Shown here piece after piece: positions 52,397 through 61,502 of a stretch of DNA of 64,000 nt. The DNA lies in contig JBGFRR010000164.1 of assembly GCA_041695045.1 (NCBI GenBank), positions 7,482 through 71,481 on the forward strand, in the 5' to 3' direction. The translations under genes and the position numbers were made by a program. Numbering within the stretch: position 1 is the stretch's first letter; every line of letters starts with the position of its first letter. Source of the DNA: JBGFRR01 sp041695045. GTDB lineage: Bacteria; Bacteroidota; Ignavibacteria; UBA10030. The notes beneath the pieces were generated by a model. The model ran no database searches, was not told the origin of the DNA, and was given only the letters and a program-made list of their open reading frames with translations.

Positions 52397-53598
52397 ACAT
52401 TCCGCCCTCCATTCATTCTCTTTTTTCAGACGACGTGGTGCAGCGGCTTGTGACGTTGCGACGCACGCTTCATCATGATCCTGAACTTTCCTTCGAAGAG
52501 CACCGCACAGCCGAGCGGATCGAAGAGATGCTTGCTGCGTTGAGACCAATGTCGATTCAGCGCGTGGCAAAGACCGGAGTGGTTGCGCGCTTTGCCGGCA
52601 AGGATCCCAACGCACCGGCGGTTGCCGTTCGTGGCGATATCGACGCGCTGCCGATTCAGGAAGCGACAGAATTTGAATTCGCATCGAAGAATGCCGGCGT
52701 CATGCACGCCTGTGGCCATGACGTTCACGCCGCCTGGGCGATGGGAGCAGCTATGCTGCTCGCCAAGCATCCGGCAGAAGGCGATGCCGTCGTTGTGTTT
52801 CAGCCGGCAGAGGAGATCGGCAAGGGAGCGGTGGCAGTGTTGGAGAGCGGTGCGCTCGATGGTGTTGAGGCGATTTTTGGCGCGCATGTGGACAGGCGTT
52901 TTCCGGTGGGAAAGGTCATCGTGCAGGAAGGCCCTATGGCGGCATCAACGGATACGTTTAAGATTGAGCTGGTCGGGAAAGGCGCGCACGGAGCACGGCC
53001 GCATGAGGCTGCCGACCCCATCGTGGCGTCGGCAGGAGTGATTGCAGCGCTGCAGACGGTTGTCGCTCGCAAGCTCAATCCCGCAACGGCGGGTGTGGTG
53101 AGTGTTGGCTCCGTATATGCAGGCAACGCGCCGAACGTGATTCCCGACCGTGCACGACTCACCGGCACCCTCCGCGCGATCGATGCCGAGACGCGAGCAC
53201 TGTTGAAGTCCGAGGTTGTGCGGATCGTAACTGCTGTCGCATCTGGATACGGTGTAGAGGGAACAGTAACGTTCGACGTCGGAACGCCCCCCATCGTGAA
53301 TCCGCCTGAGCCGATTGTGTGGGCGCGGGAGGCTGCGCGATCGTTGCTTGGAGAAAAAGCATTTGCTCAGCTTCCCGGTTTGAACATGGTAGGGGAGGAC
53401 TTTTCGTACTACATGGAACGCATGCCCGGCTGTTTCCTCCGCGTCGGTGCATGTGAAGAAGGCGGCCAGCCGATTCCTTCTCACTCCCCCCACTTTTATG
53501 CTGCAGAGGAGGCAATCTTCATCGGCGCGGCTGTGCTTGCCGAGACCGCTCGCGTAGCATCGCACGAACTCAGGCACAGAAAGGACAACCGCGCGTGA
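52393..53598 (+). CDS. M20 metallohydrolase (putative N-succinyl-L-amino acid hydrolase)
   Basis: A 401-residue M20D amidohydrolase. Metal and catalytic motifs: VRGDIDALP, MHACGHDVHAAWAMG, FQPAEEIGKG, FGAHVDRRFPVG, and a C-terminal GEDFSYY with HSPHFY. In Geobacillus the third pathway gene is an M20 hydrolase that removes succinate from the L-isomer. Here it overlaps the NSAR-type gene and the permease gene by 4 bases on each side, so all four are coupled. General peptidase or IAA-amino acid hydrolase activity remains possible. Confidence 0.88.
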   Translation: MNIPPSIHSLFSDDVVQRLVTLRRTLHHDPELSFEEHRTAERIEEMLAALRPMSIQRVAKTGVVARFAGKDPNAPAVAVRGDIDALPIQEATEFEFASKNAGVMHACGHDVHAAWAMGAAMLLAKHPAEGDAVVVFQPAEEIGKGAVAVLESGALDGVEAIFGAHVDRRFPVGKVIVQEGPMAASTDTFKIELVGKGAHGARPHEAADPIVASAGVIAALQTVVARKLNPATAGVVSVGSVYAGNAPNVIPDRARLTGTLRAIDAETRALLKSEVVRIVTAVASGYGVEGTVTFDVGTPPIVNPPEPIVWAREAARSLLGEKAFAQLPGLNMVGEDFSYYMERMPGCFLRVGACEEGGQPIPSHSPHFYAAEEAIFIGAAVLAETARVASHELRHRKDNRA

Positions 53599-54914
53599 GC
53601 GAACGCCTGCAGCGTGCCCTTCGTTCAAAAGACCTTGTCATGATTGTCGTCGGAACCGTCATCGGTTCCGGCATCTTCATTGTACCTGCATCGGTACTGC
53701 GTTCGACGGGCGAACATGTTTGGCTCGCGCTGCTCGTGTGGGTTCTCGGCGGTGTTCTGACGCTGCTCGGTGCGCTGTCCTACGCAGAGTTGGGAGCCAT
53801 GTTCCCGCAGACAGGCGGGTTGTACATCTACCTGAGAGATGCGTTCGGCCGCTTTCCGGCGTTCCTGTACGGTTGGGCATTGTTCTTCCTCATCGGCACC
53901 GGCGCAACGGCAACGCTTGCCGTCGCGTTTGCGACGTATCTTCAGCAGCTCATTCCTCTCTCTCCAATTCTTGCCCGTACAGTTTCGGTGCTGATGATTG
54001 TTGTCGTTGCCGTCATCAATGTACGGGGTGTGAAGCAGAGTGCGCGTGTGCAGGGATGGGCGACAGCCATCAAGGTGGGAGCGATTGTGGTGATGAGCGG
54101 CATGTTGATTGCGCTCGGCGGCGGTGAACAATCCAACGCGCCCGCTACTTATCCTGCCATGTCGTGGACAGAGTTGATCGCCGGCATGGGTGTAGCAATG
54201 GTCGGTGTGCTCTGGGCGTACGAAGGATGGCACTACGTTTCCTTTTCGACCGGGGAAACGATCGACCCACAAACAACGTACGCCCGGGCGATCATGGTGG
54301 GAACACTTGCGCTGATCGCCATCTATCTTATCGGGAATCTTGGCTATCTTGCCGCGTTGGGGCCCGTTCGGGCCGCACAGTCTGAACGAATTGCCGCGGA
54401 CGCCGTGAGTCTCGTCCTCGGCCCCGCGGCGGCAAACGTCATTACCGTCGCCATCCTCGTGTCGATGTTCAGCGCAGCCAACGGCATCATGCTGACGGCG
54501 ACCCGGGCCTACTATGCGATGGCGAACGACGGCATTTTCTTCCGGGCGTTGGGAGAAGTGCATGCACGCTTTCGGACGCCGGCAAAGGCGGTCGTGTGGA
54601 ACTCGCTTTGGGCAATCGTCCTCGCTGCAACGGGGACATTCGAACAACTCTTTACCTACGTCGTGTTTGGGGGATGGATTTTTTATGCTCTCGGTGCAGT
54701 AAGCGTCATCGTCTTCCGTTCAACACGTCCTGGTCTGGAGCGCACATTCCGCGTGCCGGGTTATCCCTATACGCCAATCATCTTTGCGCTCGCATCGGCG
54801 GCGATTGTTCTCAACACGCTCATCTCGCAACCGGAGCGTGGGTTCGTCGGGCTGGGAATTCTCCTGTTGGGTGCGCCGGCCTATGCGGTGTGGATTCGCC
54901 GTAAGAGTTCTTGA
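53595..54914 (+). CDS. APC-family amino acid permease
   Basis: A 439-residue transporter with about 12 membrane segments. The helix-1 motif VIGSGIFIVPA and QTGGLYIYLRDAFG, YEGWHYVSFSTGE and MFSAANGIMLTATRAYYAMA place it among LAT-like amino acid exchangers. GTG 53595 overlaps the M20 stop. As last gene of the operon it likely imports the D-amino acids converted by the upstream enzymes, or exports product. Confidence 0.88.
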   Translation: MSERLQRALRSKDLVMIVVGTVIGSGIFIVPASVLRSTGEHVWLALLVWVLGGVLTLLGALSYAELGAMFPQTGGLYIYLRDAFGRFPAFLYGWALFFLIGTGATATLAVAFATYLQQLIPLSPILARTVSVLMIVVVAVINVRGVKQSARVQGWATAIKVGAIVVMSGMLIALGGGEQSNAPATYPAMSWTELIAGMGVAMVGVLWAYEGWHYVSFSTGETIDPQTTYARAIMVGTLALIAIYLIGNLGYLAALGPVRAAQSERIAADAVSLVLGPAAANVITVAILVSMFSAANGIMLTATRAYYAMANDGIFFRALGEVHARFRTPAKAVVWNSLWAIVLAATGTFEQLFTYVVFGGWIFYALGAVSVIVFRSTRPGLERTFRVPGYPYTPIIFALASAAIVLNTLISQPERGFVGLGILLLGAPAYAVWIRRKSS

Positions 54915-54980
54915 TGGCCTCATTCCTTGCCCCTGAGCGCTCTTTTCGGTATTATCGTCTCACGTGTGTCGGAAGCAAGA

Positions 54981-55682
54981 ATGCCTTCTCGCGACGACAT
55001 TGCTCATCAGCTCGTTTCCTGCTGTCATCGGCTGTATGAACGCGGCCTCGTCGTTGCGGCGGATGGAAACGTATCGGCCCGACTTCCCAACGGCAATATC
55101 CTCATCACGTCGACGGGCGTGAGCAAAGGACGCGTGGAGGCGGCTGACTTCGTTGAGCTTACGCTCGACGGCACACCTGTCGATAAGCGGAGAACGCCTT
55201 CGACGGAAGCGGGCATGCACGTGTTCATTTATGAGCGGCGGAAGGAAGTCGGGGCCGTTATACATGCGCATCCTCCGTACGCAACGGGGTTTGCGACGGC
55301 ACGCATAGCGCTCGATAAGCCATTGCTGCCGGAAGTAATTCTCGGTTTGGGATCGATTCCTCTGGCGCCGTACGCAACGCCGTCAACGCGTGAAGTGGCT
55401 GAATCGTTAGTTCCATTCGTCGAACGACACTCTGCCATCCTGCTGGCAAATCATGGTGTGGTAGTGATGGGACGCGACATCAACGAAGCCTTTATGCGAA
55501 TGGAGAAGGTGGAACACGCGGCGCACACGACGTTTGTTGCACATCTGCTCGGAGGAGCACATAGGCTGACGCAGGAGGAAGTTGAAAAGCTTCGCACTGT
55601 TGGCAGCAAAGTCTATGGCCCGCCTGCTTCGCCTTCGGCGGATTCGGCGGACAGGCCAAACAGACGAATGACACCGTCATGA
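54981..55682 (+). CDS. Class II aldolase/adducin-family protein
   Basis: A 233-residue zinc aldolase like L-fuculose-phosphate aldolase. Conserved sites: DGNVSARLP, ITSTGVSKG, STEAGMHVFIY (catalytic Glu), HAHPPYATGFA and ANHGVVVMG supplying zinc histidines. The substrate is unknown. The last 20 residues (PPASPSADSADRPNRRMTPS) come from a palindromic repeat at about 55621-55656 and probably replaced the original tail. It starts 66 bases after the permease. Confidence 0.88.
   Translation: MPSRDDIAHQLVSCCHRLYERGLVVAADGNVSARLPNGNILITSTGVSKGRVEAADFVELTLDGTPVDKRRTPSTEAGMHVFIYERRKEVGAVIHAHPPYATGFATARIALDKPLLPEVILGLGSIPLAPYATPSTREVAESLVPFVERHSAILLANHGVVVMGRDINEAFMRMEKVEHAAHTTFVAHLLGGAHRLTQEEVEKLRTVGSKVYGPPASPSADSADRPNRRMTPS
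55621..55656. repeat. Palindromic repeat forming the aldolase C-terminus
   Basis: GCCTG and CAGGC bound a segment with CGCCTTCGGCGGATTCGGCG, the style of FCB palindromes such as the CCGCCTATGGCGG one at about 14033. It encodes the low-complexity tail of the class II aldolase. Confidence 0.5.
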
Positions 55683-55764
55683 CTCACTCTTCAGTCCGTC
55701 CCAACGACTACCGTCGTTTGTTCGGGCAAACACTCACCGCTCACACACGAATGAAGTCGGCCCC

Positions 55765-56778
55765 GTGCGAATAGCCGTACTCCTTGGCGGCGTATCTGCC
55801 GAACGCGAAATCTCATTCCTCTCGGGCCGCGGCATAGTCTATGCCCTGCGAGAACGCGGCCATGACGTTCTTCCCATCGACCCGGCGCTCGGTGCTGCTC
55901 AGCCGACGGATGCCGACGAGTTTCTCCAGCTCACAACCGCCTCGCGGCCGCCAACACCGGAAGAGTTGGCCGCGTTGAGTCCACGCGCGGTGTTGGACTG
56001 CGTACAGTCGTCCATGCTGGATGATGTCGATCTAGTGTTCATAGCGCTGCACGGCATGTGGGGAGAGGATGGTACCGTGCAGGCACTGCTCGACATGCGG
56101 GGCGTGCGGTACACGGGCTCTGGTGTTCTTGCAAGCGCGCTGGCGATGGACAAGGCGATGTCGAAGGTGATGTTCCGTCATGCAGGCGTGCTGACGGCTG
56201 AGTGGTTTCTTGTTGAACAACACACACCGAGCAGTGAGATCGAGCGAGCGAGCAGAGCGATCGGCTTTCCGCTTGTGGTCAAGCCGAATATCGGCGGCTC
56301 AACAGTAGGTTTGAGCATCGTGCAGACACCGGAGAAACTTTCTGCAGCAATCGAAGAGGCGCGGCGATATTGTCCTGCCGTCCTATTGGAGAAGTATATT
56401 GACGGGCGCGAGCTGACGGTTGCGATTCTCGGCGATGAAGTACTGCCGATGATCGAGATTCGGCCGGAAGGAGGTTTCTATGACTACAAACACAAATACA
56501 CGCGAGGGATGACGGAGTATCTCTGTCCTGCGCCTGTGCCGGAGAACATCGCGCAAACGGTGTACGAACAGGCGATGCTTGCGTTTCGGTCGTTGGGATG
56601 CAAGGTGTTTGGTCGAGTCGATTTTCGGTTGAACAAGGAGGGCGACGTGTACTGTCTCGAAGTCAACACGGTACCGGGCATGACCGGAACAAGCTTAGTA
56701 CCGAAAGCCGCTGCCGTGGCGGGGATGAGCTACGGCGCGGTGTGCGAGCGCATCGTGCACTTGTCGCTCGGCCGCTGA
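55765..56778 (+). CDS. ddl: D-alanine--D-alanine ligase
   Basis: A 337-residue ATP-grasp ligase making D-Ala-D-Ala for peptidoglycan. The N-terminal RIAVLLGGVSAEREISFLSG is the family signature; LHGMWGEDGTVQALLDMRG, YTGSGVLASALAMDKAM and the metal-binding C-terminus (EVNTVPGMTGTSLVPKAA) are intact. It starts at GTG 55765, the only start at the conserved position. A cell-wall gene near the D-amino acid operon. Confidence 0.95.
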   Translation: MRIAVLLGGVSAEREISFLSGRGIVYALRERGHDVLPIDPALGAAQPTDADEFLQLTTASRPPTPEELAALSPRAVLDCVQSSMLDDVDLVFIALHGMWGEDGTVQALLDMRGVRYTGSGVLASALAMDKAMSKVMFRHAGVLTAEWFLVEQHTPSSEIERASRAIGFPLVVKPNIGGSTVGLSIVQTPEKLSAAIEEARRYCPAVLLEKYIDGRELTVAILGDEVLPMIEIRPEGGFYDYKHKYTRGMTEYLCPAPVPENIAQTVYEQAMLAFRSLGCKVFGRVDFRLNKEGDVYCLEVNTVPGMTGTSLVPKAAAVAGMSYGAVCERIVHLSLGR

Positions 56779-56816
56779 GGATTGCTTCCCTCTGGAAATT
56801 GCGCTACCTTTGAGCC

Positions 56817-57158
56817 ATGCAAGGCGACTTCTACCGCACGATTCCGAAGCGGCGCTGGGCAAAGAAGCTGAAGAGCACCTTCTTCAAGTCGCGCCGCCGC
56901 ACACTCATTACATTCCTCAGCCTCATTATTCTTGCATACGTGATGTTCGACAACAAAGGGATCCTTGCGCGTATCCGGCTGGAAGTTCAAAAGCAAGAGA
57001 TGGAAGAGCGGATCAAGTCGGCGCAGGAAGAGACGAAGCAGCTCGAAGCGAACATCAAAGCGTTGCGTGGGGACAGGCAAACGATCGAGAAGATTGCGCG
57101 TGAACGCCACGGCATGGTGCGGGAAGGAGAGACAGTGTATCGTGTGAAGAAGGAGTGA
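56817..57158 (+). CDS. DivIC/FtsB-like septum formation protein
   Basis: A 113-residue bitopic membrane protein: basic N-terminus, one membrane helix (TLITFLSLIILAYVMF), then a coiled coil (LEVQKQEMEERIKSAQEETK) and the conserved ARERHGMVREGETVYRV end. This is the DivIC/FtsB layout of the divisome. It starts 38 bases after ddl. Confidence 0.88.
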   Translation: MQGDFYRTIPKRRWAKKLKSTFFKSRRRTLITFLSLIILAYVMFDNKGILARIRLEVQKQEMEERIKSAQEETKQLEANIKALRGDRQTIEKIARERHGMVREGETVYRVKKE

Positions 57159-57200
57159 GGGGGAGTGCGGATTGCAGAATACAGATTGCAGAAGGCGAAT

Positions 57201-57440
57201 CCCCGCGTACGCGGGGACGAATGCAGCAGGCAGTACAAAGACTGACACCGATATCAAGTGAAAAATAGGAAGTATCTTGATGACCAACGTTGGAAAAAAC
57301 CGATGTTGGTTTTTTCTTTAACCTCAAAGACATTACCGACAACCGTTTCACCACAAAGTCGCAAGGACACCAAGATTCACGAAGAACGTTGTGAAGATGA
57401 GCGCCTTTGTGTCTTCGTAGTTCAGCCTTTCGGTTAGACC
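57201..57440. other. Repeat- and hairpin-containing gap before rarA
   Basis: In the 286-base gap: a perfect palindrome CCCCGCGTACGCGGGG (57201-57216); overlapping hairpins CCAACGTTGG (57284-57293) and AAAAAACC-GATGTT-GGTTTTTT (57294-57315), the latter able to terminate in either direction; and a CCACAAAGTCGCAAGGACAC stretch at about 57351 related to the CGCAAAGACGCGAAGGACAC arms of the 15225-15441 element. No gene is seen. Confidence 0.55.
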
Positions 57441-57444
57441 TTTC

Positions 57445-58785
57445 ATGTCCGATCTCTTCTCCACAGAACCTCAGCGTAGAACAAGCAAGCCCATTGCTGG
57501 TGCTCCGTTAGCAGAACGGATTCGCCCGAAGACGCTTGATGAGTTCGTCGGCCAGCAGCATCTCGTCGGCAAGGACAAGCCGATGCGTGTGATGATCGAG
57601 AACGATCAGGTTGCCTCGATGATCTTCTGGGGACCTCCCGGCGTCGGCAAAACCACCTTAGCGCGTCTCATCGCGCTGCACACGGAGGCGGAGTTCCACC
57701 AACTCAGCGCTGTTGAGTCGGGCGTGAAGGATGTCCGTGCTGTGCTCAATCGGGCCGCTAAGAACTTCAAGCAGCTCGGTAAGCGCACGATCTTGTTCAT
57801 CGACGAAATCCATCGATTCAACAAAGCACAGCAGGATGCGCTTCTCCACAGCGTCGAAGAAGGCGTCATTACTCTCATCGGCGCAACGACGGAAAATCCG
57901 TCCTTTGAAGTTATTTCGCCCCTCCTCTCTCGCTGTCCTGTCTATGTGTTAGAGCCGCTCGGGAAAGATGACCTCAATCGAATCATTGACACGGCACTCA
58001 AACAGGATATCATACTTTCCAAACGCTTGACCACGATAGAGGATCGTGAGTATCTGATGCTCCTTTCGGGTGGAGATGCGCGCAAGCTGCTCAACGGTCT
58101 GGAAACGGTGTTGCGCATCACCAAACCAAAACCTGACGGCAGCGTCGTCATCACCAAGCAAAGAATCGAAGAAGCCTTCCAGCGCAAGTATACACTCTAC
58201 GACAAGGAAGGCGAGCAGCATTACGACATCATCTCCGCCTTTATCAAAAGTATGCGCGGGAGCGATCCCGATGCGGCTGTCTACTGGCTTGCGCGGATGT
58301 TGGATGGGGGAGAGGACCCGAAGTTCATCGCCCGTCGCATGGTCATTTTAGCATCCGAGGACATCGGCAATGCAGACCCGCAGGCACTGGTCTTGGCAAC
58401 ATCCTGCTTCACGGCGATCGATTACGTGGGCATGCCCGAGGCACAACTGATTCTGGCGCAGACCGCGACCTATCTTGCTTCAGCGCCCAAGAGTAACGCC
58501 TCGTATATGGCGATCAAATCGGCGTCGGAGGATGTTCGCAATCTCCCGAATCTCCCCGTCCCCCTGCATCTTCGCAACGCCCCCACCAAGCTGATGGAAG
58601 AGCTAGGCTACGGCGCTGAGTACAAATACAGCCATGATTACGACGAGCATTTTACGGAGCAGCAATATCTGCCAGGCAGCCTGAAGAATAAGGTCTACTA
58701 CTACCCCACGGAGATCGGGAAGGAGAAGGAGATTCGGGAGCGACTCAACAAGCTCTGGAGAAAAAAACGCGGCAAGACAACGTAA
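57445..58785 (+). CDS. rarA: Replication-associated recombination protein A (MgsA/RarA)
   Basis: A 446-residue AAA+ ATPase acting at stalled replication forks. Walker A GPPGVGKTTLA, Walker B ILFIDEIHRFNK, sensor GATTENPSFEV and the C-terminal tetramerisation region (DPDAAVYWLARMLDGGEDP) are intact. Preceded by AAARPIAGAP-like PIAGAPLAERIRPKTLDEFVG, the family start. Length is normal. Confidence 0.95.
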   Translation: MSDLFSTEPQRRTSKPIAGAPLAERIRPKTLDEFVGQQHLVGKDKPMRVMIENDQVASMIFWGPPGVGKTTLARLIALHTEAEFHQLSAVESGVKDVRAVLNRAAKNFKQLGKRTILFIDEIHRFNKAQQDALLHSVEEGVITLIGATTENPSFEVISPLLSRCPVYVLEPLGKDDLNRIIDTALKQDIILSKRLTTIEDREYLMLLSGGDARKLLNGLETVLRITKPKPDGSVVITKQRIEEAFQRKYTLYDKEGEQHYDIISAFIKSMRGSDPDAAVYWLARMLDGGEDPKFIARRMVILASEDIGNADPQALVLATSCFTAIDYVGMPEAQLILAQTATYLASAPKSNASYMAIKSASEDVRNLPNLPVPLHLRNAPTKLMEELGYGAEYKYSHDYDEHFTEQQYLPGSLKNKVYYYPTEIGKEKEIRERLNKLWRKKRGKTT

Positions 58786-58788
58786 ACT

Positions 58789-58898
58789 CCGTTAGAGCAC
58801 TGCGTTCTCTAACGGTATGCACTGACGGTGGCATTAAACCACCGTCAGCTTTATAAAGCATTCCACCACCGACTTCGTCGGTGACTTTCTCTAACGGG
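58789..58898. other. Cluster of three hairpins after rarA
   Basis: CCGTTAGAG/CTCTAACGG (58789-58815), CTGACGGTGG-CATTAAA-CCACCGTCAG (58822-58848) and CACCGAC-TTC-GTCGGTG (58867-58883) follow one another. TTCTCTAACGG recurs directly at 58805-58815 and 58887-58897, so the first arm has two possible partners. No T tract follows any of them. Confidence 0.6.
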
Positions 58899-58940
58899 GT
58901 AAAGGCTTCGATCACCAACTTACAAAAGAAGGGCGCGGCA

Positions 58941-59351
58941 ATGGAAAGCGAGAACCTGTATCGCAAAGTGTTTTACGCAGGATGCGGATGGAATTTTCTT
59001 GTATCGATTCCGATGGTTTTTCTTGTTGGGTCTCTTCCCGGCATGATGAACATCGACGCGCCGCGATATCCCGTCTTCATCTACTTCAATTTAATGGCGG
59101 TCTTCTTGTTCGGCTGTCTTCAGTTCACCGTAGCGCGTCATCTGGAGACTGCGAGACCGTATGTGAAGATTCTTGCCTGGTCGAAAATCCTGCTCGTTCT
59201 TGTTTTTCTTGCTGCCGTTGTTTTCCTTGACATGCCCGCTGCCCTCACAGAATTTTTAGCGCCCGGCATGGTCGTTGACCTGGTCTTTGGATTACTCTTT
59301 TGGCGATATCTTCAATTCTCGGCTGTGAAAACAAAACCCCTTGCCTCATAG
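58941..59351 (+). CDS. Hypothetical four-helix membrane protein
   Basis: A 136-residue integral membrane protein with four predicted membrane segments (FLVSIPMVFLVGSLPGMM, PVFIYFNLMAVFLFGCLQF, ILAWSKILLVLVFLAAVVF, FLAPGMVVDLVFGLLFWRYL). It resembles small uncharacterised membrane proteins of FCB genomes; no catalytic motif is visible. ATG 58941 is chosen over the in-frame 58881, which lies in the hairpin cluster. Confidence 0.65.
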   Translation: MESENLYRKVFYAGCGWNFLVSIPMVFLVGSLPGMMNIDAPRYPVFIYFNLMAVFLFGCLQFTVARHLETARPYVKILAWSKILLVLVFLAAVVFLDMPAALTEFLAPGMVVDLVFGLLFWRYLQFSAVKTKPLAS

Positions 59352-59434
59352 ATGCCATCGATCTCCCTTTTTCACGTTGTTTGTGTCCCGCTGTTTTTTG
59401 GCGGGGCGACACCACGACAAGGCATAACCAAGGA

Positions 59435-61440
59435 ATGAAACCCATGCGCATCAAACAACCCTCCATTCTCTTCCTCGGTCTTTCTCTTGCGTTATATTCC
59501 GCACAGGCTTTTGGACAGCAGAAGCGGCCCATCGCTCCCATCGATGTTGATCGCCTGCAAACCATTAGCGACCTGCAGGTCTCGCCGGACGGCAACTGGA
59601 TTGCCTATGTTCTTACTCAAGTTGACCGCTTGTTTGAAGGGGTTAAAACCCCTAAATATATTGGTTGGAAATTCTATCCACGCCCTAAAGGACGTGGCTA
59701 TAGCCCCGACCTTCAGGTCGGGGATTACAAAAAAACCAACAAAAAACCCAAGGGCTTCAGCCCTTTACACACTGCAGCGGTCAACTTGAGTTCTTACATC
59801 GGTCGACACGACAAAAGATCGCCGCAACACCGACGTCTGAATGGTGAGCTGGGATGGGACGCAGACTATCCAGTTAACAAATAGTCCTGACGGGGAAAGC
59901 AGACCGCGGTTTAGCCCCGATGGAAAGTATCTCTCCTTTGTTGCCAAGCGTGGGGAGGACAAGAACAATCAGATTTATCTGCTCGACAGGCGGGGAGGCG
60001 AAGCGAACAGACTCACCAACCTCAAGGTCGATGTTGGCGAGTACGTCTGGTCGCCGGATGGATCGCGTATTCTGCTCGTGCTCAAAGATCCCGATGTTTC
60101 CGATACAACGAAGAACAAAGCCCGCGCGCCGTACGTGATCGACCGGTACCGCTTCAAGCAGGATGGCGAAGGCTATCTTGACCGACGGGCAACGCATCTC
60201 TACCTGTTCGATGTTGCAACGAAAAAGTTGGATACGCTGACGACCGGGCGCTACAACGAGCTGCGTCCGGTGTTTTCGCCAGACGGATCCCGCATTGTCT
60301 TTGTCAGTAATCGCACGGAAGACCCGGACAAAAACCAGAACACCGACCTCTTCGTGATGGATGCCAAGCCTGGAGCAGAGATGAAGAAGCTCACGACCTG
60401 GCGCGGGGGAGACGACAGCCCGGTCTGGAGTTCGGACGGCAAATTCATTGCCTACCTGCAGACCAGCAGTGATGAGCTGTTTACAATGTACGGTCAGCAG
60501 TACCTTGCCATGATTCCCACTGAAGGCGGAACGCCGAGACTCTTATCGAAGCCCGTCGACAGACCATTCGTGAATCCACGGTGGTCGAATGATGGCAAAG
60601 CGATCTACGGCATTCTGCGCGACGACCGGCAGGCGCTCATCGTCTCGTTCGGTGTGGCGGATGGCAAGCTCACGCGCGTTGCCGATGGGGAGAGGGTCTT
60701 TGGTAATCTTGAGCCAAACCGAGCAAAGAATGCCTGGGTCGCGCTCATGAGCACACCGTATCAGCCAGCCGAGATCTACGCGCTCGAGCAGGGTGAACTG
60801 CGAAAAATCACCAGCGTTCATGATGCGTTCCTTGCCCCATTGCAACTGGCAAAGGTTGAAGGGTTTCAGTCCAAGAGCAAAGATGGCACAATCGTCTCGA
60901 ACATTCTCTTTTGTCCGCCCAACGCGCAGGCTCATCAGAAGCTATCGTTGGTGCTTTACATTCACGGCGGACCATCTGATTCAGCAAGGCATCATCGACG
61001 AAAACAGAATGGCGATCGCAGGCTGGAGTTACGGGGGGATTTCCACGAACTACGCCATTGCCACCGACCGGCGATTCAAGGCTGCCGTGAGCGGTGCGGG
61101 AAGCTCGCTGCAGTTGTCGATGTACGGCACCGACCAGTATATTGTGCAATACGAGACCGAGCTTGGTCCACCGTGGAAAAATCCGGACGCGTGGGTGAAG
61201 GTCTCGTACCCCTTCTTCAAGGCAGACAGGATCAAGACACCAACGCTCTTTATGGCGTCGCAGAACGATTTCAATGTCCCCGTCGCGGGTGCGGAGCAGA
61301 TGTATCAGGCGCTTCGAAGTTTAGGCATTCCGACAGAGCTTGTCATCTACCCGAATCAGAACCACGGCTTAACCGTGCCGAGCTACATCAAAGATCGGCT
61401 GGAGCGGCATCTCGCGTGGTTTGGGAAGTATCTGAAGTAA
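59435..61440 (+). pseudogene. S9 family (prolyl oligopeptidase-type) peptidase, multiply disrupted
   Basis: Signal peptide and start at ATG 59435 (FLGLSLALYSAQAFGQ), then DPDG/SPDG propeller repeats and a catalytic domain with HGGP, nucleophile in AGWSYGGIS, acid in SQNDFNVPV and His in NQNHGLTVP. Three lesions are visible: a 173-bp TIR element with 8-bp duplication at 59617-59797 (shifts frame by one); TGA at about 59841 where the restored frame reads NTDV-stop-MVSWDG, a likely TGG-to-TGA change; and a frame change at about 60966-60974 where HGGP is followed only about 18 residues later by GWSYGG, implying a deletion of roughly 55-65 codons. No functional product is expected. Confidence 0.9.
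59617..59789. mobile_element. MITE-like TIR element, 173-bp copy inside the S9 peptidase gene
   Basis: Perfect inverted ends TCAAGTTGACCGCT / AGCGGTCAACTTGA flanked by GTTCTTAC direct repeats (59609-59616, 59790-59797). Hairpins GGGGTT-AA-AACCCC, CCACG...CGTGG, CCCCGAC-CTTCAG-GTCGGGG and AAGGGCT-TC-AGCCCTT fill it. It matches the 21748 copy except for an extra module at about 59729-59770. No transposase is encoded. Confidence 0.85.
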
Positions 61441-61502
61441 ACGGTACTTGCAGATGAATTGTAAATTGACGAGATTCGGTAAGAACGTTTCGAAAAATTC
61501 TT

